A stretch of DNA of 64,000 nucleotides from the NCBI RefSeq assembly GCF_014191495.1, contig NZ_JACHWR010000001.1, positions 1,922,001 through 1,986,000 of the forward strand, written 5' to 3'. Position numbers and translations under genes: made by a program. Source of the stretch: Nocardioides soli (GTDB lineage Bacteria; Actinomycetota; Actinomycetes; Propionibacteriales; Nocardioidaceae). The notes beneath the pieces were generated by a model. The model was not told where the DNA came from. It saw only the letters and a list, made by a program, of their open reading frames with translations, and did no database searches. This document shows, one piece after another, positions 56,804-64,000 of this stretch (position 1 is its first letter; each line of letters starts with the position of its first letter).

Positions 56804-56832
56804 GTCTCCGGTCCTCCTCATGCCGTCCGACC

Positions 56833-58293
56833 TCATGCCGGCCGGCCCGTGTCGTGCACCACCTCGGCCGGGGCACCGGCCGAGTCGTCCTCCCGGAGCC
56901 AGGCGGGCGGCCGCCCCGGCTTCCACAGGACACCGATCAACGCCGCCACGAGCAGCAGGGCCGGCAGCCACGGGACGAGGCCGCCCGCGTCCATCGTCTG
57001 CAGGTCCCAGTTGCGGATCATCAGCACCACCTCGGCGGCCAGCGCGAGGAACGCCAGGGCCGGGCAGACCAGCGTGACCCACGGGTTGCGCTCGAGTCCG
57101 GTACGGCGGAAGTAGACGATCACCGACAGCGACGTCAGTGCCATGAGTGCCATCAGGCCCACCGCGCCGAGGGCGATCAGCCAGGTGAACATCTGCTCGT
57201 AGGGGTCGGCACCGGCCAGGCTGAAGGCGAGGACGACGACGGCGGCGACGACCGTCTGCACGAGGCTCGACACGTGCGGGGACCCGTGCTGGGGGTGGAT
57301 CCGCATCAGGCTGCGCGGCGCCCAGCCGTCACGGGCCAGAGAGAACTGGTAGCGGGCGATCGCGTTGTGGAAGCCCAGGTTGGTCGCGAAGGTGCTGATC
57401 AGGAACAGGACCAGCATGGTGTTGACGCTCCAGCCGCCGAGGTACTGGTCGGCCGCACCGAAGACGAAGCTGCCGGGATCCTCCAGGGCCACCGTCGCCA
57501 CGTCGTCCACGCCCCAGGCCATCGCCAGCGACCAGGACGTGAACATGTAGAACGTCGCGATGATGGCGACGGCGAGGATCGCCGCGCGCGGGATGGTCTT
57601 GCGCGGCTCGCGCGCCTCCTCGGAGTAGATGGCGGTCGCCTCGAAGCCGATGAACAGGTTCAGCGCGAACATCAGTCCGATCGCCGGGTTCTGGGCGAGG
57701 AACTCCCCGGCCGTGAACGGGGCGACGTTCAGGCCCGCGCTGCCGCCCTGGACCACGATCGACACGTTCATCAGCAGGATGATCGCGACCTCGAGAACCA
57801 CGGCGACGCCCAGGATCTTGGCGCTCACGTCGATGCTCAGGTAGCCCAGGACGCCCATCACCAGGATCCCGCCGAGCACCCAGACCACCCACGGCAGCTC
57901 GAACCCGAAGTTGTCCGCGGTGAAGATGTTGCAGAAGAACCCGAAGGTGCCCCAGATCGCGACCTGGAAGACGTTGTAGGCGAACAGCGCCAGGTATCCG
58001 GCGCCCCGCCCGGCCCGCTCGCCGAGGCCCTTGCCGATGTAGACGTAGAAGCCACCCGCGCTGGACATGTGACGGCTCATCGCCATGTAGCCCACCGTGA
58101 ACAGCACGAGCACGACGGCGATGATCGCGAACGCCGCGGCCGTGCCGGCGCCCGTGCCGAGGCCGAAGGCCAGCGGCAGGGCGCCCATCGTGCCCGACAT
58201 CGGGGCGACGGTGGCGATGATGAGAAACACGATGGCTGCCAGGCTCAGCGAGTTCGGTCTCAGCGAGCCCCTCGCCTCGGGGGTGTCATTCAT
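56833..58293 (-). CDS. APC-superfamily amino acid permease
   Basis: The 486-residue protein has 12 transmembrane segments. The first contains IVFLIIATVAPMSGTMGALPLAFGLG and others include SSAGGFYVYIGKGLGERAG and GFEATAIYSEEAREPRKTIPRAA, which match the APC signature for helix 6-7. It imports amino acids or amines, perhaps feeding the DUF1989 protein's pathway. The ATG at 58293 is chosen for family length; CAGGGT lies 7 bases upstream. It is divergent from the sulfotransferase-like gene. Confidence 0.9.
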   Translation of the reverse strand: MNDTPEARGSLRPNSLSLAAIVFLIIATVAPMSGTMGALPLAFGLGTGAGTAAAFAIIAVVLVLFTVGYMAMSRHMSSAGGFYVYIGKGLGERAGRGAGYLALFAYNVFQVAIWGTFGFFCNIFTADNFGFELPWVVWVLGGILVMGVLGYLSIDVSAKILGVAVVLEVAIILLMNVSIVVQGGSAGLNVAPFTAGEFLAQNPAIGLMFALNLFIGFEATAIYSEEAREPRKTIPRAAILAVAIIATFYMFTSWSLAMAWGVDDVATVALEDPGSFVFGAADQYLGGWSVNTMLVLFLISTFATNLGFHNAIARYQFSLARDGWAPRSLMRIHPQHGSPHVSSLVQTVVAAVVVLAFSLAGADPYEQMFTWLIALGAVGLMALMALTSLSVIVYFRRTGLERNPWVTLVCPALAFLALAAEVVLMIRNWDLQTMDAGGLVPWLPALLLVAALIGVLWKPGRPPAWLREDDSAGAPAEVVHDTGRPA

Positions 58294-58469
58294 GCAGGAC
58301 ACCCTGGCGGCGATCCACGGCCGTGGCCATCGCGAGTCACTGATCGACCGATCAGCGGCGCTACTCGACGTGGCCGCCGGCGGGCGCCACGACCGCGGCG
58401 TACCCCAGAGTCGGGAGAAGGATGCAACCGATGGGCACCCTCCGTACGTCCTCTGTATCATGCAGGCAC

Positions 58470-58544
58470 ATGTCCACAACAGCACCGGACACCGGGCGCA
58501 CCGACCGCCACCGCTCGACGGGGGCCAGCCGGTGGTCCGCCTAG
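58470..58544 (+). CDS. Possible 24-codon leader ORF before the sulfotransferase-like gene
   Basis: ATG at 58470 opens MSTTAPDTGRTDRHRSTGAS and ends at TAG 58542-58544, 23 bp before the next start. TATCAT lies 8 bases upstream, so transcription may start near this ATG. Translation is not proven; the gap 58294-58567 holds no other feature I can support. Confidence 0.3.
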   Translation: MSTTAPDTGRTDRHRSTGASRWSA

Positions 58545-58567
58545 CTCGACAGCTCTCGGGGGAGACC

Positions 58568-59548
58568 ATGGCGCAGGCGCGGCGCAACGCCGTCCTCGTG
58601 CTCGGCGCGGAGCCGACCGGCCCGGCCGCGGCGGCCGGCGTCCTCCGGATCCTCGGCATGCACGCGCCGACGCTCGAGCCCGACTCCGCACGCTGGGTCT
58701 CCGACCTCCACGAGCGGCTGCTCGCCCGGGCCAACGTCGCCACCGACGACGCGCGCCCGGAGGCGTGGTTCGACGCCGGGCGGATGAGCACCCAGGACCA
58801 GCACCGTGAGCGCGTGGAGCGATGGCTCGACGGCCTGCTGACCGGCGACGTCGACGAACTGGTGATCGAGGACGCCGGCCTGCCCTGGTTCCTCGACCTG
58901 TGGTCCGGAGCCGGCGCTCGTCTCGACGTCGACATCGCGTACCTGCTGATGGTCGCCCCGCCCTGGCAGGTGATCTCCCACGGGCGCGACGACCGGAGCC
59001 CCCTGGGCCAGGCGATCTCGTGGCTCAACCTCGTGCTGCACACCGAGCGGGCGACCCGGAGCGGCCGCCGGGTGGCCGTCCGGCAGGCCGACCTCCTCGA
59101 GGACTGGACGGTCCCGATCTACGCCCTCGGCGAGCAATGGGGGCTGCGGTCGGTCGTCGAGGCCAACGCTCGCAACCTGCGCGCCGTGCACGACTTCGTC
59201 GACAGGACGCCCCGCCCCGGGCCCAGCGGCGAGCTGCTGCTGCCCGAGCCGGTGCAGGAGCTGATCCACGCCACCAGCGCCGCCCTCGATCGACTGGTCG
59301 AGGGCAAGGACGACGAGCTGCTCCACCGCGAGCTCGACGACCTCCGGCTCGCCTTCATCGACCTCTACGAGCAGGCCGCCGAGATCGCCGACTCGTCGGT
59401 GCGCGCAGCCGAGCGCCGCCTGCGCCGGGCCAAGGACCGCTTCGAGAAGGAGCGCCGCGAGCTCACCCGCGATCGCGAGCCGGGCGGCCGGCCCCACCTG
59501 CTCCCCACCCGGAAGGGGGGCCTGCCGTGGCGTCGACGTCCGGCCTGA
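58568..59548 (+). CDS. Sulfotransferase-like protein with C-terminal coiled coil
   Basis: The 326-residue protein starts MAQARRNAVLVLGAEPTGP, resembling the beginning of bacterial sulfotransferase-fold proteins. It has DELVIEDAGLPWFLDLWSG and later an ISWLNLVLHTERATRSGRRVAV segment suggestive of the PAPS-binding Ser/Arg region. The C-terminus (about 265-320) is charged and helical, likely coiled coil. GGGGGAG precedes the ATG. It overlaps the following glycosyltransferase by 22 bp, so it likely decorates or assists polysaccharide synthesis. Confidence 0.6.
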   Translation: MAQARRNAVLVLGAEPTGPAAAAGVLRILGMHAPTLEPDSARWVSDLHERLLARANVATDDARPEAWFDAGRMSTQDQHRERVERWLDGLLTGDVDELVIEDAGLPWFLDLWSGAGARLDVDIAYLLMVAPPWQVISHGRDDRSPLGQAISWLNLVLHTERATRSGRRVAVRQADLLEDWTVPIYALGEQWGLRSVVEANARNLRAVHDFVDRTPRPGPSGELLLPEPVQELIHATSAALDRLVEGKDDELLHRELDDLRLAFIDLYEQAAEIADSSVRAAERRLRRAKDRFEKERRELTRDREPGGRPHLLPTRKGGLPWRRRPA

Positions 59549-60444
59549 GCGCCGTCCCCTTCCAGGCCGAGCTCCCGGGCCACCAGCCGGCCCGGCGCAC
59601 CGGCGTGCCGACCCCGGGCGTCACGGCGGTGCTCCGCGTCCGCAACGAGGCGCACTCACTGCCGTGGTCGCTGCCCCAACTGCTGCGCGCCACCGACGAG
59701 GTGCTGCTGGTCGACAACCGCTCGACCGACGAGACGCCGGCCATCGCCGTCGAGATCGCCTCCCGCCACGGGCTGTCCGACCGGCTGCGGGTCGTCGAGT
59801 ACCCCTACCGGCTCAGCCGTTGCGGCCCCGAGCACCTCGACACGCCGCCGGAGTCGGCGCACAGCCTGGTCCACTACAACAACTGGGCCGAGTCGCTGGC
59901 CACCACGTCGTACGTCGTGAAGTGGGACGGCGACATGGCGCTCACCCGCGACGGCGAGCGGGCGCTGTCGGCGTTCGGCTGGCAGGTGCAGCACCGCCGG
60001 ATCAACCTGCGGCTCCCCCGCCACCCGCTGTACGTCGAGAGCGACCGGGTCGCCTACCTCGACCTGGCGATGCGCAACCGCGAGCACTTCGGGCACCCCG
60101 TGCTGCCGGGCTTCTCCTACGCCAAGGCGTTCGAGTGGGAGTTCCTGCTGTACCCGGAGGGCACGCCGCACCACAACCTGCCCGAGGGCTCGTGCGTGGA
60201 GCTCAAGCACCTCGACGACGACGAGTTCGGCCACTGGACCGACCCGGACGCCTTCCTCACCAGCGCACGCACCCAGCGCAAGCGCCGGGAGTACATGACG
60301 TTCGACGCGGTGCGCTCCGGCGACTGGCGACAGATCCCCGGGCTGCATCGCATCGAGGCACCCGAGGGCGTCCACGTCATCGAGCACGTCGTGCAGACCT
60401 GGCTGCCGCAGGCGCGGCGGCCGCTGGACGCCTCAGCCTCGTAG
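59527..60444 (+). CDS. Family 2 glycosyltransferase
   Basis: The 305-residue GT-A enzyme has VTAVLRVRNEAHSLPWSLPQLL, VLLVDNRSTDETPAIA, and the DxD-type YVVKWDGDMALTRDG for metal and nucleotide sugar. The GTG at 59527 has AAGGGGGG upstream and lies inside the previous gene. It converges with the next gene, overlapping by 12 bp. It probably transfers a sugar in surface-glycan synthesis. Confidence 0.85.
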   Translation: MASTSGLSAVPFQAELPGHQPARRTGVPTPGVTAVLRVRNEAHSLPWSLPQLLRATDEVLLVDNRSTDETPAIAVEIASRHGLSDRLRVVEYPYRLSRCGPEHLDTPPESAHSLVHYNNWAESLATTSYVVKWDGDMALTRDGERALSAFGWQVQHRRINLRLPRHPLYVESDRVAYLDLAMRNREHFGHPVLPGFSYAKAFEWEFLLYPEGTPHHNLPEGSCVELKHLDDDEFGHWTDPDAFLTSARTQRKRREYMTFDAVRSGDWRQIPGLHRIEAPEGVHVIEHVVQTWLPQARRPLDASAS

Positions 60445-62571
60445 CCCCCGCACGGCCTGCAGCAGCTCGCGCGCCCGGTCGTCGAAGGAGAGGCCCGCCT
60501 CGGCGACCGGCAGCGCCGGAGCGGCGAGAGCGGCGTCGTACCCCGCGCGCAGGTCGGCGGGACCGCGGCACACGCGCACGCGCCCCGGGAACATCTCGGC
60601 CACGCCGGACACCTCGTCGCACAGCACGTGGGCGCCGCTGGCGACGGCGTCGAAGACCCGGTTGGCGACGAAGCCGTGCCGGGCCATGTCGGGCCAGTGG
60701 TCGGCGATCACGACGGCGTGCGCGCGGTAGACCTCCCCCAGTCGGTCGTTGGGCAACTGCGCGGCCCGCCACGCGTCGGCGGGCAGGTCGTCCCAGCCGC
60801 GGCCGTAGACCGCGACCGGCACGCCGGCCTCCACCGCCCAGTGCACCATCGGCCGGGTCCGGTCCTCGGCGTTGCCGACGAAGACCGCGGTTGGCGACCG
60901 GTCGCCGCCACCGTCGACCGACGGCAGGCCGGTCGCCTGGAGCAGCGGCCGCACCGGCCGGCCCAGCGCACGCGACCGCTCCTGCGCCCAGGTCGTCGAG
61001 GCGGCGCAGACCAGGTCGAAGCCGGTCAGCTCCTCGTCGGCGATCTCGTCGGGGTGGCTGATCACCCACAGCACGGAGGTCTGCTCCGGAGCCGGTCGAC
61101 CGGGGTAGGTGCCGCGCAGCACCAGGCTCACGTCGTCGTACGCCGTGCTGGCCGCGTCGTGCGCGTCGCGTCGGTGCACCACGGCGTCCTGGCCGAGGCG
61201 GCGCAGCGCGCGAGCGAGCTCCTCCGCGAAGTGCGTGTCGCCCCACACGTCGCCCCAGTGGCCGCCGGTCGACGGGATGCGCAGCCCCCAGCGCAGCCGG
61301 TCCGGGTCGCGCCGCAGCCGTCCGGTGACCACCGGCCGGGCCACCGGCACCGGCTGGCCGTCGTCGGCCACCGGGAGCGCGAGCCGCCAGCCGAGCTCGG
61401 CGTACACCTCGGGCTCGGGCGCGGGCAGCCGGTCGCGCCAGCGCTCGACGAACAGCCGGCGGTTGTCCATCGCCTTGGCGAACCGGCCCGGCGACTGGCT
61501 CTCGTAGTGGGTGACGACCGAGCCGGTGGCGACCCGGAAGCCACCCGGGCGCAGCTCCAGGGCGCGCAGGCAGAGGTCGACATCCTCGAAGCCGTTGCGG
61601 TAGGCGGGGTCGAAGCCGCGCAGGGCCACGACGTCCTCGGCCCGCATCGCCAGCGCCGCCGCCGTCGCGACGGAGAACCGACGCCCCTCGACGGCGTCGG
61701 CGTCCTGCCGCGGATGACCGACGAGCAGGTGGCTCGGCAGCAGGCCCTCGGCCGGGAACACCGTGCCCGCGGCCTGGATGGTGTCGTCGGGGAAGACCAG
61801 CAGCGACTGGGATCCGGCGACCTGCGGGTCGTCGAGCGGCGCCAGCAGCGGCGGCAGCCAGCCGTGCCGCACGCGGGTGTCGTTGTTGAGGAACACCACG
61901 CGGTCGCCGGTCGAGCGGGCGAAGCCGACGTTGGAGCCGCCGGCGAAGTTCGTGTTCTGCGGCAGGTGGACCACCCGGATCGCGTCGTCGCCGACGAACG
62001 CGCTGGCCAGTGCGCCGGCCAGTGCGAGCGCGACGTGCGGCGGCGACCCGTTGTCGACGACGACGACCTCGACGTCCGCGGCACCGCTCTCGACGAGCAC
62101 GGCGGTCGCGGCGCGCACGGTCATGAACCAGTCGTCGTACGTCGGGATCACCACCGAGGTGCGTCCCGGGACGCGCTCGGCCAGCCGGGCGAGCTCGGCG
62201 TCCCAGTCGACCAGGGGGTCGGGCAGCGACGTGCGGCCGCGGGCGCCCAGGCCCCGGGCGACCTCGAGCAGCGTGGCGCGGGTGCGCTCGTCGTACGCCG
62301 GCAGCCCCTCGGCCTCGAGGTGCTTGAGGACCACACCGACCTTGCCGGCGCGGAACGCCCGGCGCACCGGCTGCGGCAGCCGCGCGAAGTCCACGAACGG
62401 GTTGAAGCTCAGGCGCTGGGGCATCCCCTCGGTGACGGCGTGCAGCGCCGCGTCGTCGTCGGTGTCGAAGGACCCGCCGACGAGGGCGCCGTAGAACTCG
62501 ACGTCGAGCAACCCCGAGCGCACCAACCGCGCCGCGCGCCGCTGGACCGGCTCCGCCTCCGTCCCCGTCAC
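60433..62571 (-). CDS. Two-domain glycosyltransferase (GT2 plus GT1-like)
   Basis: The 712-residue protein has an N-terminal region of about 130 residues, then a GT2 domain (TSVVIPTYDDWFMTVRAA, EVVVVDNGSPPHV, VVFLNNDTRVRHGWLPPL, FDPAYRNGFEDVDLCLRA) ending near residue 370. The C-terminal half contains SVLWVISHPDEI and VASGAHVLCDEVSGVAEMF, like glycosyltransferase group 1 tails. This resembles rhamnan or O-antigen-type processive enzymes. TAGGGT lies 7 bases before the GTG at 62571 (leaderless). Confidence 0.85.
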   Translation of the reverse strand: MTGTEAEPVQRRAARLVRSGLLDVEFYGALVGGSFDTDDDAALHAVTEGMPQRLSFNPFVDFARLPQPVRRAFRAGKVGVVLKHLEAEGLPAYDERTRATLLEVARGLGARGRTSLPDPLVDWDAELARLAERVPGRTSVVIPTYDDWFMTVRAATAVLVESGAADVEVVVVDNGSPPHVALALAGALASAFVGDDAIRVVHLPQNTNFAGGSNVGFARSTGDRVVFLNNDTRVRHGWLPPLLAPLDDPQVAGSQSLLVFPDDTIQAAGTVFPAEGLLPSHLLVGHPRQDADAVEGRRFSVATAAALAMRAEDVVALRGFDPAYRNGFEDVDLCLRALELRPGGFRVATGSVVTHYESQSPGRFAKAMDNRRLFVERWRDRLPAPEPEVYAELGWRLALPVADDGQPVPVARPVVTGRLRRDPDRLRWGLRIPSTGGHWGDVWGDTHFAEELARALRRLGQDAVVHRRDAHDAASTAYDDVSLVLRGTYPGRPAPEQTSVLWVISHPDEIADEELTGFDLVCAASTTWAQERSRALGRPVRPLLQATGLPSVDGGGDRSPTAVFVGNAEDRTRPMVHWAVEAGVPVAVYGRGWDDLPADAWRAAQLPNDRLGEVYRAHAVVIADHWPDMARHGFVANRVFDAVASGAHVLCDEVSGVAEMFPGRVRVCRGPADLRAGYDAALAAPALPVAEAGLSFDDRARELLQAVRGLRG

Positions 62572-62688
62572 GGCGCAGACCCTACGCTGCGGTCCGCGCA
62601 CGGCAGTCGAGCGCGCCGCCGGTGGTCGCCCTCGGTAGGACTTCTCGGGCGCTCCCTGGGGTTCTCGGGTGTTGCATCGGCCGCGAAA

Positions 62689-62722
62689 TGCGGGAATACC
62701 CGGCCCACCGGGTGTTCCCGCA
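62689..62722. repeat. Hairpin of family D
   Basis: TGCGGGAATACCCGG pairs with CCGGGTGTTCCCGCA around a short loop. It matches the hairpin at 18848 in the AATACCCGG...CCGGGTGTTCC core. It lies between divergent glycosyltransferase genes. Confidence 0.75.
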
Positions 62723-62769
62723 GAGCGCCGGGACCACCCCGACCACAGCCGTGTCCTAGGATCCGGACG

Positions 62770-64000
62770 ATGGCTGACCCGGCACTCACGAAGCTCATCG
62801 ACGGCGCCTCCGAGCCCGTCGTGGTGCTCCACGACCCCGAGGTGCGGCTCCAGGGCCTGCCGGCGGGCGTGTCGCTGTCCACGACCGGGCACGACCTGCC
62901 GGACCTGCCCCACCGGTGGGGACTGGTCGTGCTCGCCTGCAGCGACGTGCTGTCGCTGCGCCGCTGGTCCTCGGTGCTGCCCGGTCTCGGCCGCACCCGG
63001 GTGGTCGCCTGCTGGCTGGCCGAGGCGGAGCAGCCGGTCGCGCTGGTGCCCCGCCCCGAGTGGCCGGCGCTGACCGCGCTGAACGCCCGCCGGGTCGCCA
63101 GCGGAGCGGCGCTGACCGTGGCCCGCTTCGAGAGCGGCGTGCGCGCCGAGCTGGTGCTCCGCGAGCTGGGGCGGGTCGCGGCGCCGGGGCGCGCGGCGTA
63201 CGCCGGGCTGGTGGCCGCCACCACCGGGCCCGACCCCGCGGTGGCACCGCCCGCCGACCCGAGCCTGCAGGTGCTGGGCCGGGCGGCCGAGGCGGCCGAC
63301 CCCGACCGCACGATCCCGCCCGACGTGGTGCTCGGCGTGGTGCTCGGCGACACCGGCGCGCTGCCCGCCCACCACGTGATCGACCGATCGCCGGCGACGA
63401 CGACCGACCCGCTGCTGCTGGGCGCACCGGTCGACGAGGCGGTGCTCAACCCCGCCGGCTACCTCAAGGACCCCGAGCACGGCATCGCCACGCTGGCGTC
63501 GGCCTCCGCCGAGGTCCTGACCCTGCGCGGCGACGGGCTCGACCACGAGCTGCGCGCCGACGGCGGCGCCACCCCGACCGCGGTGCGGCTGCTGCGCGGG
63601 CATCGCGGCGTCCGGGTGTGCTGGCCGCAGGCCGCCCCGGAGCGCCTCGCGCACACGGTCGCGGGTCTGGCCGCCGCGGGCGTGCCGCTGGTCGCCGACG
63701 ACGTGCCGGCCGGCGCCCGGGCCGCGCTCGGCGACCGCATCGCCGACCTGCTGCTGGCCGGGCCGGACCTCGCGGCCTCGCTGCCCCGCGACGAGCACAG
63801 CGTGCGCCTGCGGCGAGCGGGCCTGCTCGAGCACTCCACGATCGCCTGGCGGGGCCGGCTCGCCGCCGCGGCCGGGCTGCCATACCAACCCTTTCCGAGC
63901 GTCAGCGTGGTGCTGGCGACCAAGCGCGAGCACATGCTCGAGCACGCGCTGCGCCAGGTGGCCAAGCAGCGCGGCGCGGAGGTCGAGGTCGTCGTGGCCG
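62770..64000 (+). CDS. Glycosyltransferase with long N-terminal region (partial, runs off right edge)
   Basis: An open frame runs from ATG 62770 to the window end (410 codons). TAGGAT lies 7 bases upstream (leaderless). The first about 370 residues lack a recognised motif but resemble N-terminal regions of actinobacterial glycosyltransferases. At about residue 373 a GT2 domain begins with FPSVSVVLATKREHMLEHAL and VAKQRGAEVEVVVA. It is probably part of the same polysaccharide locus. Confidence 0.75.
   Translation, partial: MADPALTKLIDGASEPVVVLHDPEVRLQGLPAGVSLSTTGHDLPDLPHRWGLVVLACSDVLSLRRWSSVLPGLGRTRVVACWLAEAEQPVALVPRPEWPALTALNARRVASGAALTVARFESGVRAELVLRELGRVAAPGRAAYAGLVAATTGPDPAVAPPADPSLQVLGRAAEAADPDRTIPPDVVLGVVLGDTGALPAHHVIDRSPATTTDPLLLGAPVDEAVLNPAGYLKDPEHGIATLASASAEVLTLRGDGLDHELRADGGATPTAVRLLRGHRGVRVCWPQAAPERLAHTVAGLAAAGVPLVADDVPAGARAALGDRIADLLLAGPDLAASLPRDEHSVRLRRAGLLEHSTIAWRGRLAAAAGLPYQPFPSVSVVLATKREHMLEHALRQVAKQRGAEVEVVVA

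Overview
This is a very GC-rich chromosomal window from an actinomycete, most like Nocardioides or a close relative in the Propionibacteriales. The indications are CarD next to IspD/IspF, mycothiol synthesis (mshA), SenX3/RegX3, DUF3263 with a LytR_C protein, a HAIR operator on lon, and a large share of genes whose -10 box (TANNNT) lies only 6-7 bases before the start codon, which predicts leaderless mRNAs. No phage, insertion sequence, rRNA operon or CRISPR array was seen. There is one tRNA, tRNA-Thr(UGU).

Layout. 0-2.6 kb: a threonine-synthase-like gene and a MoaD/CysO-type sulfur carrier (cut by the window edge) under a clear SAM-I riboswitch, then a secreted heptad-repeat protein. 2.6-7 kb: Lon protease, trehalose-phosphatase OtsB, and a LytR_C/DUF3263 pair. 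7-15.6 kb: an oxidoreductase, a secreted protein, a two-component system, trehalose-phosphate synthase OtsA, a PhaC-like hydrolase and a GPH-type transporter. 15.6-20.4 kb: an S1P-lyase-like PLP enzyme, uracil-DNA glycosylase, a DOPA-dioxygenase-like enzyme, an aldo/keto reductase and a cupin. 20.4-26 kb: an alcohol/aldehyde oxidation pair (GMC oxidoreductase, ALDH), pyridoxal kinase, the tRNA and an SDR/SnoaL pair; both promoter regions carry KstR-type operators. 26-33 kb: SoxR, a degraded GH13 remnant, a DUF4032 kinase-like protein, metallophosphoesterase, RlmB, CysS and a secreted C39-like peptidase. 33-40.5 kb: an SDR and a membrane molybdoenzyme, IspF, IspD, an IspD-like paralogue, CarD, UbiA-like prenyltransferase, LpqE-like lipoprotein and phosphoglycerate mutase. 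41-48 kb: PhoU, SenX3-RegX3, an EamA transporter, YbjN, MshA, a small membrane protein and an SDR. 48-52.6 kb: a protealysin-like M4 protease with a fused emfourin-like domain, an LRAT-like protein, GtrA and TypA/BipA. 52.8-58.3 kb: a repeat-rich surface protein, a LysR regulator, a DUF1989 protein and an APC permease. 58.5-64 kb: a sulfotransferase-like protein and three glycosyltransferases, probably part of a surface-polysaccharide locus continuing past the window.

How the parts work together. OtsA and OtsB form the two-step trehalose pathway, although 5 kb apart. IspD and IspF catalyse two MEP-pathway steps. PhoU, SenX3 and RegX3 form a phosphate-sensing module, and a PHO-box-like direct repeat lies between phoU and senX3. 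Gene neighbourhoods (ispF-ispD-carD-lpqE; gpm1-senX3-regX3 with ybjN-mshA) match mycobacterial order but are interleaved with other genes.

The intergenic regions are rich in palindromic repeats of at least six kinds, including a dispersed ~70-bp hairpin (four copies), a tandem ~155-bp array, a 138-bp tandem duplication and a ~170-bp element with near-perfect terminal inverted repeats. The most promising lead is the SAM-riboswitch-controlled ThrC-like/sulfur-carrier pair, whose regulation suggests sulfur amino acid synthesis rather than threonine synthesis.
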